Origin: Vairimorpha apis BRL 01
Lineage: Eukaryota; Microsporidia; Nosematidae
Direction: 5' to 3'
Assembly: GCA_000447185.1 (NCBI GenBank)
Contig: KE647178.1
Coordinates: 1-21,602 of the forward strand
DNA: 21,602 nt
The position numbers and the translations under genes are program-made. The stretch's first letter is position 1; the number at the start of each line of letters is the position of its first letter. The notes under the pieces are model-generated. The model made no database searches, was not told the DNA's origin, and saw only the letters and a list, made by a program, of their open reading frames with translations. This document shows, piece after piece, positions 11,280 to 19,095 of the stretch.

Positions 11280-11640
11280 ATGCTTACAATTGTTTACACA
11301 AAAAGATATATCGAATTAGTAAAATGTATTTTTGCTAAATATTTTATGTATGAACTAAAAACATCAAAAAAATTAAATCAAATTAATTTAATTCAAGAAA
11401 TATTAAGTAACAAAAGAGTGGTTATAAAAGTTGATATAAAAAACCATAGTGATGTAAAAATAAACCTGATATATTTGTATTGATTAAAATGAAAAGAGTA
11501 TAAACCATATAAAGTAGGAATACAAGCTTAGACAGTATAAAGACAATGAGATAGTAAAAACAAAGAAAAAGAATTTAAGATAAATTCAAGATTAAATTAG
11601 TTTTTTATGTATTAATATAAGATGTATAAATTACAAAATT
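11280..11640 (+). mobile_element. Decayed non-LTR retrotransposon remnant (restriction-like endonuclease region)
   Basis: An open stretch at 11280-11483 reads RYIELVKCIF, KTSKKLNQ, IQEILSNKRVVIKVD and SDVKI. This resembles the segment before the endonuclease of R2/CRE-type non-LTR elements. The expected NKPDI motif then appears in another frame at 11459-11500 (NKPDIFVLIKMKRV). Back in the original frame, KVGIQA begins near 11511, followed by text cut by several stops. The pieces are in the order expected for one polyprotein, broken by frameshifts and nonsense codons, so this is a dead copy. RVVIKVDIKNHSDVKI parallels VEIKVDTTIKTDVKI in the relic at 20417, so both appear to come from the same family. 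The element ends are not visible, and the right limit is approximate. Confidence 0.6.
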
Positions 11641-12000
11641 TTACTGCAAGTATATCTAGAGCTAAACATAGATAATAAAATATAGGCAAATATCCAGTTT
11701 AGAGTAATTAAAAAGATAATCGATAACATATTTTGCGATTATTAGTAAATTTAAACAAGGTTAAAAGCGTAATAAGGATACATTTACTATATTAGAGAAT
11801 TGCTCTAGTGATACAGTATGTGCAAGAAAATAAAGGTAAAACATTAAATTTTGGCTAAAAAAATAACATAATTTTGTATTAAAAAGTTATAATTTTAATT
11901 TTTTAAAATAATCTAAATAGATAATAATATATTTTTTTTATAGTAAATATTATAACATAAAAGAAGTATTTTAATAGTAAAATAAATAAAGTTTTTTATA
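11641..12000. other. Mixed-composition tail downstream of the retrotransposon relic
   Basis: To about 11850 the DNA is purine-rich on the plus strand and less AT-extreme than the surrounding desert, with no intact frame. It is probably the further decayed 3' part of the 11280 element. The last 150 nt return to ordinary AT-rich leader DNA before the Brl1/Brr6 gene. Confidence 0.35.
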
Positions 12001-12003
12001 CCC
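12001..12003 (+). promoter_or_regulatory. CCC start motif of the Brl1/Brr6 gene
   Basis: CCC followed by TAG and the ATG at 12007, in an otherwise G/C-free leader. It has the same form and spacing as the motifs at eL21 and SGT1. Confidence 0.7.
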
Positions 12004-12006
12004 TAG

Positions 12007-12615
12007 ATGAATTTGCCAATGGATTTTGAGCACGAATTTAAGTGGTCTCCTTGTAATCCAAAAAAATCCAAACATTGTGAATATCTTAATTTAAGAAAAA
12101 GATGCAATGAAGACATTAATTTAGACAATAAACCAATTCTCAAATCATTACCATTAAATGCTCAAATTAAAAAACAAAAAATTGAATACAAAAAATTTGA
12201 TTTTTTTAAATTGGTTGCACATATTTATAAATATCTTTTCATTTTGACAGATATTGTTTTATCTCTTATTTTGGCATATTTATTTGCTCAAGCATTTATT
12301 TTTCTTCAAAAAGATATTATGCATAAAATAACACAAAAAAAATTTGAATTAGAAATTATAAAAAAAGAAGCTCAAAATAATTATTCAGTAAATATGTGCA
12401 ATATGAGAGTACCTGCTATGAATAAAATGTGCAATGAATGGGAAAACATAATAAAGAATGGTAATATTAAATATACCAGTGTATTGTTCGAAGTATTTAG
12501 TGATGTATGCAATAATTTTATAGGAAGAATTTCATGGAAAAGTATTTTAGTATTAAGTATATTTTTTATTATTTATTTAAAATACTACAGATTTTATAGA
12601 AATATAAATGCATAA
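12007..12615 (+). CDS. Brl1/Brr6-family nuclear envelope protein
   Basis: Predicted 202-aa membrane protein. A basic, charged N-terminal part (1-70) is followed by a transmembrane segment at about 76-100. A lumenal domain follows (about 101-178), then a second transmembrane segment at about 179-194. The lumenal part carries the family signature: YSVNMCNMRVPAMNKMCNEW at 126-145, close to the Y-x2-N-x-C, RVPA, C-x2-WE pattern, then NFIGRISWKS at about 170-179. Brl1 and Brr6 act at the inner nuclear membrane in nuclear pore complex assembly and lipid homeostasis. Family members usually have four conserved cysteines forming disulfides. Here C131 and C142 remain, but the WE-x-C position is Ile148 and no Cys precedes Y126; C168 is extra. 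It is much shorter than yeast Brl1. Which paralogue it is cannot be settled. Confidence 0.82.
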   Translation: MNLPMDFEHEFKWSPCNPKKSKHCEYLNLRKRCNEDINLDNKPILKSLPLNAQIKKQKIEYKKFDFFKLVAHIYKYLFILTDIVLSLILAYLFAQAFIFLQKDIMHKITQKKFELEIIKKEAQNNYSVNMCNMRVPAMNKMCNEWENIIKNGNIKYTSVLFEVFSDVCNNFIGRISWKSILVLSIFFIIYLKYYRFYRNINA

Positions 12616-13489
12616 ATTTGTCAAATTATTCAAATTAAAGTTATTAAGAAATAATTAACAAAAAATTATAGTTTACATTCTAATACTTTAAAATAAAATA
12701 AATTTATTTTTAAAATATCTACATATTTTTGTTTTATAATTATATACTAAAAATAAGTTTTGTAAACATATAATTAAGCATTGTATTCAAGAAAATTATT
12801 GATTAAAAATAAATATTAGTTTTATTCTAATTTTTTTATTATTTATTACGATCATTTTAAAAAAATACAAAAAAATAAGTTTTTAATTTAAGAATTTAAA
12901 AATCACTTCTTTTTTTGTATTTATTTGAATTTATTTTATTATATTATAATAATTTTTTGTATAATTATAAATAATGCTTAATTTATATATACAAGCGTAA
13001 TATCTTTCAATTATTATATTTCTTTATTGCTTCGTTAATTTAAAAAGAAATTTTAATTTAAAATTATAATGTAAAAAATTATACCATTAAACATAATCAA
13101 AAAAAATCGTAAAAATACTTTAAACAATCTTTATTAAATATAAATTTTTAAAAATAATACTATTAAGTCGACATATTTTACAATTATAATATCATATATA
13201 TCCTTAAAAAAATTTAAATTGTTTTAACTAAGTTATGAAAAAGAAAAATTATAAATTTAAATATTTTAAATTATCTTAAAAGCAAATTTTCGTTAACTTA
13301 ATTACAGATTATTTTTTTATTATTTACTATTCTAATAAATTTTATTTAAATGATACTCAATAAAAACTTATTAATAAATTTGATTTTTTTAATAATTTTG
13401 ATAAAAAGTAATAAATTATTATAAAAACATTAATTAATAAAACATAAAAAATACTTTTTACATACTTTTTATTAAAAAAAATACACTAC
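12616..13489. other. AT-rich intergenic region
   Basis: About 870 bp between the convergent Brl1/Brr6 gene and Sec61-gamma. It should hold both 3' ends, but AATAAA-like strings are too common in this background to call. No ORF or RNA gene was seen. Confidence 0.6.
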
Positions 13490-13705
13490 TTAATTAGGTT
13501 TATTTACTAAAATGTTATTTATAGGAATATGCACCAATTTAATAACGTATCCCACAATACCAACAAGTCCTATGCCAGCAGCTTGAAATTTAAAAGAAGT
13601 AAACATTTGTTCTTTGCTTGGTCTTACCAATTTTGACCAAAACTTTTTTATATTAATCCATTCTGATTCTAATATGTTTATGTTTTTTTGTTTTAAAGAT
13701 TTCAT
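13490..13705 (-). CDS. SSS1: Protein transport protein Sec61 subunit gamma (SecE family)
   Basis: Predicted 71-aa tail-anchored subunit of the ER Sec61 translocon. The N-terminal amphipathic helix (about 13-33, with FWSKLVRPSKEQM) matches the SecE/Sec61-gamma segment containing a C/R-x-P-(D/S)-(R/K)-(K/E) turn. It is followed by the FKFQAAGIGLVGIVGYVIKL transmembrane helix (about 38-57) and the highly conserved HIPINNILV at 59-67. The length is typical (65-80 aa). The frame is open upstream to an ATG at 13744, but that 13-residue extension is Phe/Tyr-rich and has no counterpart in the family. The ATG at 13705 has ACCC 4 nt upstream, so it is taken as the start. It is the last gene of a tightly packed minus-strand run and follows the coiled-coil gene by 50 nt. 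Confidence 0.93.
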   Translation of the reverse strand: MKSLKQKNINILESEWINIKKFWSKLVRPSKEQMFTSFKFQAAGIGLVGIVGYVIKLVHIPINNILVNKPN

Positions 13706-13709
13706 ATAT

Positions 13710-13712
13710 GGG
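13710..13712 (-). promoter_or_regulatory. CCC start motif of Sec61-gamma
   Basis: On the minus strand it reads ACCC, ATAT, then the ATG at 13705. It selects Met14 of the longer open frame as the true start. Confidence 0.7.
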
Positions 13713-13755
13713 TAAAAATAAAAAAAATAAAACATTACATTCATTTATTTTAATA

Positions 13756-14423
13756 TTATTTAAATTTTATGAATCCCTGCAGTAAAATCATCGAATCAAG
13801 TCCTGTTTCTTCTTTATTTAAATCAAACATCTGTTTATCTATTTCGTCAATACGTTTAGTTAAATTTGATAAAAATACATTAATTCCACTTTCTATAAAT
13901 TTTAAATTATCTAAACTAAGATATTCAATTTTCAAATCTTCTTCAAAATTATTATGAACTTTAAAATCAATAACTTTACATGTGTTTTTATAAATTAAGC
14001 TTTCTTTAATTTTATCCCATTTATAAAATTCTTCGTTAATTTCAGTAATTTTGGCTTTTGTTTGTTCATTATTCTTATTCATGTCAAAAAAATTTTCATA
14101 ATTTTTCTGTAATTCTTCTTTTAATTTTTTTGCGTAACTATTTTTTAGATTTTCATTACAAAATAACATTAAAACATCAGATATATTATTAATTTCAATT
14201 AAATTTTCAAATGTTTTTCTTTTAGTATCGATAAATTCTTTTTTATTAGATTTATATACTTCAACATTTTCTTTAGAACTATTTAAAATTTCTTCATATA
14301 CATTTGATTTATGTTTTAATAAATTATCAAAATCAACTTTAACAACATTTAAATTTTTATTTTTTGTACTAATTTTTTAGAATTTTTTTGATTATAATTA
14401 TTTTTTTTAAATTTTTTCTTCAT
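13756..14423 (-). CDS. Unrecognised coiled-coil-like protein, interrupted by a frameshift
   Basis: The frame ending at 13756 contains an ATG at 14169 (137 aa), but it stays open with protein-like content back to 14376 and has no ATG there. In the -1 relation, an ATG at 14423 opens a Lys/Asn-rich frame (MKKKFKKN...) that stops at 14349. One extra A in the six-A run at 14360-14365 joins the two frames into about 220 aa. The product is rich in Lys, Glu, Asn, Leu and Ile with heptad-like segments (for example LSNLTKRIDEIDKQMFDLNK) and no membrane helix or catalytic motif. A chromosome-segregation or cytoskeletal scaffold would fit but is a guess. The ATG at 14423 overlaps the stop of the preceding gene by 17 nt and has no CCC motif, so one longer gene from 14760 with two undercalled As is also possible. 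Confidence 0.55.
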
Positions 14424-14760
14424 TTTGTAAAATTTTTGGTTTTATAAAACTTATATCAAATGATTTTTGAAAATTTTTATTCCTATGTTGTTCATACAAA
14501 AAATTAGTAGATATTTTATTTAATTCTCTAGTTTTAATTCTTTTAATTGGTTTTGTTAGCTTTTTAAAAACATCATTTTCAAAATTAGTGTTTTTAATAT
14601 CTTTTTTAGATGGACTAATAATTATATCGAAATCAATATTTTTCCTCTTTTTTGATTTAAATTCAAAAATATTACTAGGGTCATTTGGTATTATGTTAGA
14701 TTCTCTTTGGTCTTGAACCCTACGTATTTTATAAGTAAACATATTTTTTGATCTTTGCAT
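14407..14760 (-). CDS. Basic protein of unknown function
   Basis: Predicted 117-aa hydrophilic protein, rich in Lys, Asn, Ile, Phe and Ser, with an RKNIDFDIIISPSKKD segment and several basic clusters (KSKKRK at about 35-40, KPIKRIKTRE at about 70-79). It has no membrane span, signal peptide or known domain that I can see. A nuclear or nucleic-acid-associated role would fit the basic patches but is only inference. The start at 14760 is supported by CCC 11 nt upstream. Its end overlaps the next gene's possible ATG by 17 nt in another frame. The downstream coiled-coil frame is in phase with this one but separated by four stop codons within 33 nt, so the two may be parts of one gene broken by A-run errors. 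Confidence 0.6.
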   Translation of the reverse strand: MQRSKNMFTYKIRRVQDQRESNIIPNDPSNIFEFKSKKRKNIDFDIIISPSKKDIKNTNFENDVFKKLTKPIKRIKTRELNKISTNFLYEQHRNKNFQKSFDISFIKPKILQNEEKI

Positions 14761-14771
14761 TTTTATGAAAA

Positions 14772-14774
14772 GGG
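14772..14774 (-). promoter_or_regulatory. CCC start motif of the 14407-14760 gene
   Basis: The minus strand reads ACCC, then TTTTCATAAAA and the ATG at 14760. The motif falls in the 33-nt gap after the 48-aa ORF, so each gene of this packed run has its own start signal except the frameshifted one. Confidence 0.6.
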
Positions 14775-14793
14775 TAAAAAGAAAAAAGTATAG

Positions 14794-14940
14794 TTAAAAT
14801 ATTTTTAATTCAATAAACTCGTCTTTTGAAAAATACTTTGGACAAATTAAGGTTGTTATTATATTATCCATTGTTTCTAATTTGCCTGATTTTGCATTTG
14901 GAAAACGTTTTTGAATGGTATCCAATATTTTATAATTCAT
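14794..14940 (-). CDS. Small ORF of 48 codons, unknown function
   Basis: A 48-aa protein (starts MNYKILDTIQKRFPNAKSGK, ends KDEFIELKIF) runs from an ATG at 14940 to TAA at 14794. The composition is balanced, with Pro, Gly, Thr, Cys, Asp and Arg, unlike the Phe/Ile/Asn/Tyr-only products of random AT-rich DNA here. The minus strand has TCCC 7 nt before the ATG, the same signal as known genes in the window. It is first in a head-to-tail run: 33 nt to the next gene, then the coiled-coil ORF and Sec61-gamma. It has no membrane segment or recognised domain. The ~69-codon frame on the opposite strand lacks an ATG at its start and is the shadow. I think this is a real small gene but cannot name it. 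Confidence 0.6.
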   Translation of the reverse strand: MNYKILDTIQKRFPNAKSGKLETMDNIITTLICPKYFSKDEFIELKIF

Positions 14941-14947
14941 TCTTAAA

Positions 14948-14950
14948 GGG
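14948..14950 (-). promoter_or_regulatory. CCC start motif of the 48-aa ORF
   Basis: The minus strand reads ATCCC, TTTAAGA, then the ATG at 14940. It is the main argument, with amino-acid composition, that the small ORF is expressed. Confidence 0.55.
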
Positions 14951-15163
14951 ATATAAAATTAGTAAAGTAAAAATGAATACAAAGATTAATCAATTAATAA
15001 TTTTATTAACATTTATTAATATAAATTTTATATAGTATACTTTTATAAAATTATTGTGTATTTAAATTATAATAAAAAAATATTCATTGATTAAAAATTA
15101 ATAACTTATAAATAAAATTATAAACATAAATTATATAATGTAATTTTTTTATAAACAAAATGT

Positions 15164-16534
15164 TTATTTGTTTAACCAATCAATATGTACTCCTTCATGT
15201 TCACCCTTAAATATAACAGTATGGCCTCCAAAACAATCACGCATTGCTTGTATCATATTTCCATAACTCTTTATATCTCTTATACTATTTAAGTAATTAA
15301 AACAAGAAGATATAGCAGGTATTGGAATTCCATTTTGAGCTGCATAAATTACAACTTCTTGTAAACTTTCAATATTTTTATTAAAAATATCATAAAATGT
15401 TTCTGATTTTTCAAAATCTTGACCTGTTTCACTTACTATTTTTTGCATAGTTTTTAAAAAAGAACCTCTCAAAATACATCCATTACTCCAAACATCACAT
15501 ACTAAATTTAAATCATTATGCCAGTTGTAATTATTTATAGCTGCTTTAATAAGATTAAATCCTTGAATATATGATGTGGCCCTACAAAGATACATTGATT
15601 TTTTTAAAGTTTCTTTACTTAATTTATTTGATGGTTGTGAATTGAATTTAAGATGTTTATTAAGATTTTTTCTTACATCGATTCTAGCTGATATCATTCT
15701 TGAAAAAGTAGCAGCCACAATAGTTATTGTAGGTACGGATAATTCAACTGCTTCAGTTATACAATCTTTACCTGTCCCTTTTTGTTGTGCTGAATCTTCA
15801 ATTTCATCAATTAAATATTTATCATCGTGTTTTTTTTGTAAAATTTTTGCTGAAATTTCCAATAAATAACTTTTTAATTCGTTATTATTCCAATCATGGA
15901 AAGTCTCTGATATTTGATCGTTATCTTCTCCTAAATATTTAAAGATTTTATATGTTTCTCCAATTATATCCATATCACAATATTCTATTCCATTGTGCAC
16001 CATTTTTACAAAATGTCCTGCACCATTGTCTCCAAATCTTTGACAACATTTTCCATCCGATATCTCAGAATCACTCGATATGTCAGATAAAATATGTTTA
16101 ATGATGTTCCAAGTTGAAATTTTACAACCAACTGTTATTGATCCACCATATCGAGCTCCTAATTCACCACCTGAAATGCCTGCACCAACAAATTGGAAAT
16201 GATATAATTCTTCACGTCGAATTGTATCTTTAAAAAAAGAATTACCAATATCTACGACTACATCATCTTCTTTAAGTAAAGAATTAAGATTTTCTAATAC
16301 TTGATCAATGATTTTACCTGCAGTTAACATCAAAAGTACAACTTTATTTTTACCATTAATACCATCAACAAGTTCAGATATTGAGTAATGTGGTATAATG
16401 TTGGGATTTGATTTAACTAAATCTAATGTTTTAGATGTTGTTCGATTATATACATGTACTTTATAGCCTTTATCATCTAAATTTTTAGCCAAATTACGAC
16501 CCATGTTACCTAATCCTATTAGACCTATTTCCAT
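15164..16534 (-). CDS. GND1: 6-phosphogluconate dehydrogenase (decarboxylating)
   Basis: Oxidative pentose-phosphate enzyme making ribulose 5-phosphate, CO2 and NADPH. The 456-aa product (family about 470-490) starts with a Rossmann fold: GLIGLGNMG at 4-12, and NRT at 30-32 near the cofactor phosphate. It has DIGNS at 95-99 (family DGGNS), SGGELGARYG at 121-130, and the catalytic segment HFVKMVHNGIEYCDM at 174-188 with K177, H180, N181 and E184. Further on are QKGTG at 251-255, SYIQGF at 321-326, WSNGCILRG at 349-357, and the C-terminal substrate-binding QAMRDCFGGHT at 429-439, with R432 and H438. Active-site residues are kept, so activity is likely. In the family signature the Trp after KGTG-x is Asp257. 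No CCC motif precedes the ATG. The gene stands alone, about 220 nt upstream of the 48-aa ORF on the same strand. Confidence 0.95.
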   Translation of the reverse strand: MEIGLIGLGNMGRNLAKNLDDKGYKVHVYNRTTSKTLDLVKSNPNIIPHYSISELVDGINGKNKVVLLMLTAGKIIDQVLENLNSLLKEDDVVVDIGNSFFKDTIRREELYHFQFVGAGISGGELGARYGGSITVGCKISTWNIIKHILSDISSDSEISDGKCCQRFGDNGAGHFVKMVHNGIEYCDMDIIGETYKIFKYLGEDNDQISETFHDWNNNELKSYLLEISAKILQKKHDDKYLIDEIEDSAQQKGTGKDCITEAVELSVPTITIVAATFSRMISARIDVRKNLNKHLKFNSQPSNKLSKETLKKSMYLCRATSYIQGFNLIKAAINNYNWHNDLNLVCDVWSNGCILRGSFLKTMQKIVSETGQDFEKSETFYDIFNKNIESLQEVVIYAAQNGIPIPAISSCFNYLNSIRDIKSYGNMIQAMRDCFGGHTVIFKGEHEGVHIDWLNK

Positions 16535-18033
16535 ATTTTATTTAATATTTTTTTCTTTTATAGACATAAAAACCAATTAAGAGAATTTTAAATTTATAGG
16601 AGATTAAAAATTTTTGACATATATTAGTCAATTCTTTGTTTTTAATTTACAAATTTAATGTATATGTTTGTTGTATAAATTTGTAAAAAATTATTTATGA
16701 TTAGACAATTTTAATATTTATTTATTTATTTTTGATTAAAAAAAATAATATGTGTAGTCATTTATTTTAATGTAAAATAATTTTATTTATTTATTTATGT
16801 ATACGTATTTGTAATAATAAAATAATTATTATTTGATATTTATTAATTCTAATTAGTAAATACACATTATATATTAAATTTTAATAAATTATTTATATTT
16901 AAATACTTGATTCGATTAAATCTAAAATAAAATCCTTGAAAAATGCTTTAAAACCTTTTGTATTTTAAAAAATATTTTTTATAAAATTAAAATAAATTTA
17001 TTTAAGTTCATGTACATTTTATTAATCAATGTTGTAAATTTTAGAAGTTTATATGGATAATATTGTATATAAAAATCCACAATTTTAAATTCTAAATATA
17101 ATAATTTTTATAAAAAAAATAAAACAATAAAATTATACTATCACTTTATTTATTAATATAAATATTAAATACAATTAAAAAAAAATTTAAAATTTATTTT
17201 ATAATTTTATAAATAAATGGTAAATATTTTATTTATTTTTAATTAACAAAATATTATTTTAAAAAGTTTTTTACAATTTTAGAAATATGATTAAAAATAA
17301 AAATACATTGAATTAATACATTTTTTTATGATATCTTTTAAGATTATATAATTAATTGTATTAAGTTATAATTATAATAATTTTTTTAGCCTAAAAAAGT
17401 TTTATAATTTTAAAAATTATATTTTACTTATAATTTCTTAATTTTGTCAATAAGTGTATTTGATATATTAAATAAAAAGTTTTACAAAAAAACCTTCAAA
17501 TATTACAACAAATTAATTTTAAATTTTTTTAAAAAAACTATTAGATAAAAGTGTTTTATAATCTTAAAATTGGATTAAACTTGTAAGTATTTAAAAGCAA
17601 ATATGATATATAATATAAGCATTATTTTGTTTTTTGATATAATTTTTTAAATTAAACATTCAAAATAATTTATTTTAATATATTTGAGTTTTTTTTATAT
17701 AAATTGTTAAAATGTTATTAATAAAAATTTATATTATATATTTATAAATAAATTTATATTCATTTTGTACAAATTACAAAGTTGTTTTTTTACTTAATAT
17801 AAAAATATTAAATAAAATGTTACTAAATAAAAAAAATCAAAATTTTTATATTTATTATGAAAATACAAATTGTTTTGCATTAATTAGCTTAGTTTAAGAA
17901 CAACTTTTTTATTGTTTTTGATTATTAATTTTATTTAAATTTAAAACATATAAAAATTATAAATTTATTGCCATAAACATTTATTACTAAATATTTTATA
18001 TATTTTTCTAAAAATTTATTTTTATACAAAATT
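16535..18033. other. AT-rich intergenic region
   Basis: About 1.5 kb between the 6-phosphogluconate dehydrogenase start and the PP2A B55 stop. Short TTTA-type microsatellites occur near 16720-16740 and 16780-16800. No coding-like or structured RNA segment was seen. Confidence 0.6.
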
Positions 18034-19095
18034 TTATATTTTTTCAATATAATTGTATATTGATTTTCCGTATACAACAAAAAATCCATCATCATTTGCT
18101 CTTACAAATCTAGTTTTATTTTCTTCTAAATTTCTAAGTTTATCCGGTATTTTTATTTCTGTTTTTTCTCCATTTTTTATATTAATTGCATTAACAACAT
18201 TACCAAATGATCCAGTAAAAGCATATTTACAATTATTGCATATTTTAAATTTTTCGTAAACCTCATCTGTATCTAAAATACTTGGATTTTTATTTATTTT
18301 ATCAGATATTACCACACTATAAATTTCTTTATCTGTATTCCTCATATCAAATAAACAAACATGATTTAAACTTCTATTTATAATTTCATAATCATTAATA
18401 AAGCTAAAATCAGAAATTGATTTAAAAGCGCCATCTTTAATATCATTTTCTTTATTTTTAATTTTTAATATATTTTCTGTCTTACTACTTATTCTAATAT
18501 CATTTAAAATAATTTCTCCATGTGTAGTCGAATATCCAAAAATAGTATTTAAGTATTTTGAAAATTTTGAAGTATTAATAACATAAACTAAATCACTATG
18601 TTTTGGTGGTTTAATATCAATTAAATTAAAACATCCTTCTAAAATATCAGGTTTCCATAGATTAATCATAAGATAATCAGAAGAAATAAAATATTGAGAA
18701 TCATTGTTTAAACTAATTGAATTACACATATATGAATGAATGTTATTAAATTCTTTTTCTAATGTATGTTTATATTCACCTTGCAACTTATTAATATTAT
18801 CCATTGTACTTAAGTTGTTTCTCACATCAAAAATTTTTATATTTCTTTCATTACTAATTATAATCTTTTGATTAATTCCACCTGTTTCTAAAACATCTAA
18901 ACTTGTAATTTTTTCTATAACATCACAAGATTCAAGATAATCGAATCTTTTAGAAAAATACTTTGTATTATATAATAAATTAGTGTTTTTATAATTTTTG
19001 ATAAAACCACACTCATCTCCTATATATAAAGTGTCTAAATAATATAGACATGATACATCTTTATCAATGTTTAATTTGTAATTGTTTGTCCACAT
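18034..19095 (-). CDS. CDC55: PP2A regulatory subunit B, B55/CDC55 family (WD-repeat)
   Basis: Predicted 353-aa beta-propeller regulatory subunit of protein phosphatase 2A, which directs the catalytic core to mitotic and other substrates. Family landmarks appear in order: a first blade; FDYLESCDVIEKITSLDVL (B55 has FDYLKSLEIEEKINKI); IIISNERNIKIFDVRN (B55 LLSTNDKTIKLWK); and IHSYMCNSISLNNDSQYFISSDYLMINLWK (B55 hYHINSISVNSDxETYLSADDLRINLW). Then follow FNLIDIKPPKHSDLVYVINTSKF, EIILNDIR, ISDFSFINDYEIINRSLNHVCLFDMRN, YEKFKICNNCKYAFTGSFGNVVNA, and a last blade ending YGKSIYNYIEK. It is about 90 residues shorter than typical B55, through trimmed loops, especially before the last blade. The ATG at 19095 has GGG 16 nt upstream on the coding strand. 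No scaffold or catalytic PP2A gene is in the window. Confidence 0.9.
   Translation of the reverse strand: MWTNNYKLNIDKDVSCLYYLDTLYIGDECGFIKNYKNTNLLYNTKYFSKRFDYLESCDVIEKITSLDVLETGGINQKIIISNERNIKIFDVRNNLSTMDNINKLQGEYKHTLEKEFNNIHSYMCNSISLNNDSQYFISSDYLMINLWKPDILEGCFNLIDIKPPKHSDLVYVINTSKFSKYLNTIFGYSTTHGEIILNDIRISSKTENILKIKNKENDIKDGAFKSISDFSFINDYEIINRSLNHVCLFDMRNTDKEIYSVVISDKINKNPSILDTDEVYEKFKICNNCKYAFTGSFGNVVNAINIKNGEKTEIKIPDKLRNLEENKTRFVRANDDGFFVVYGKSIYNYIEKI

Noticed and set aside
13706..13744. 13-residue N-terminal extension of Sec61-gamma
   Set aside because: Phe/Tyr-rich, not in the family, and it spans the CCC motif that precedes the ATG at 13705.
13769..13957. Plus-strand ORF of 62 codons
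   Set aside because: Antisense shadow of the coiled-coil-like gene.
14371..14452. Short intron joining the 14760 ORF to the coiled-coil ORF
   Set aside because: The only possible donor (GTTTTA) is non-canonical and the splice would not preserve the downstream frame.
14826..15035. Plus-strand ORF of 69 codons
   Set aside because: No ATG at its start, hydrophobic AT-type composition, and opposite a better supported small ORF with a CCC motif.
15576..15869. Plus-strand ORF of 97 codons
   Set aside because: Antisense shadow inside 6-phosphogluconate dehydrogenase, whose motifs are unambiguous.
18053..18259. Plus-strand ORF of 68 codons
   Set aside because: Antisense shadow of the PP2A B55 gene.
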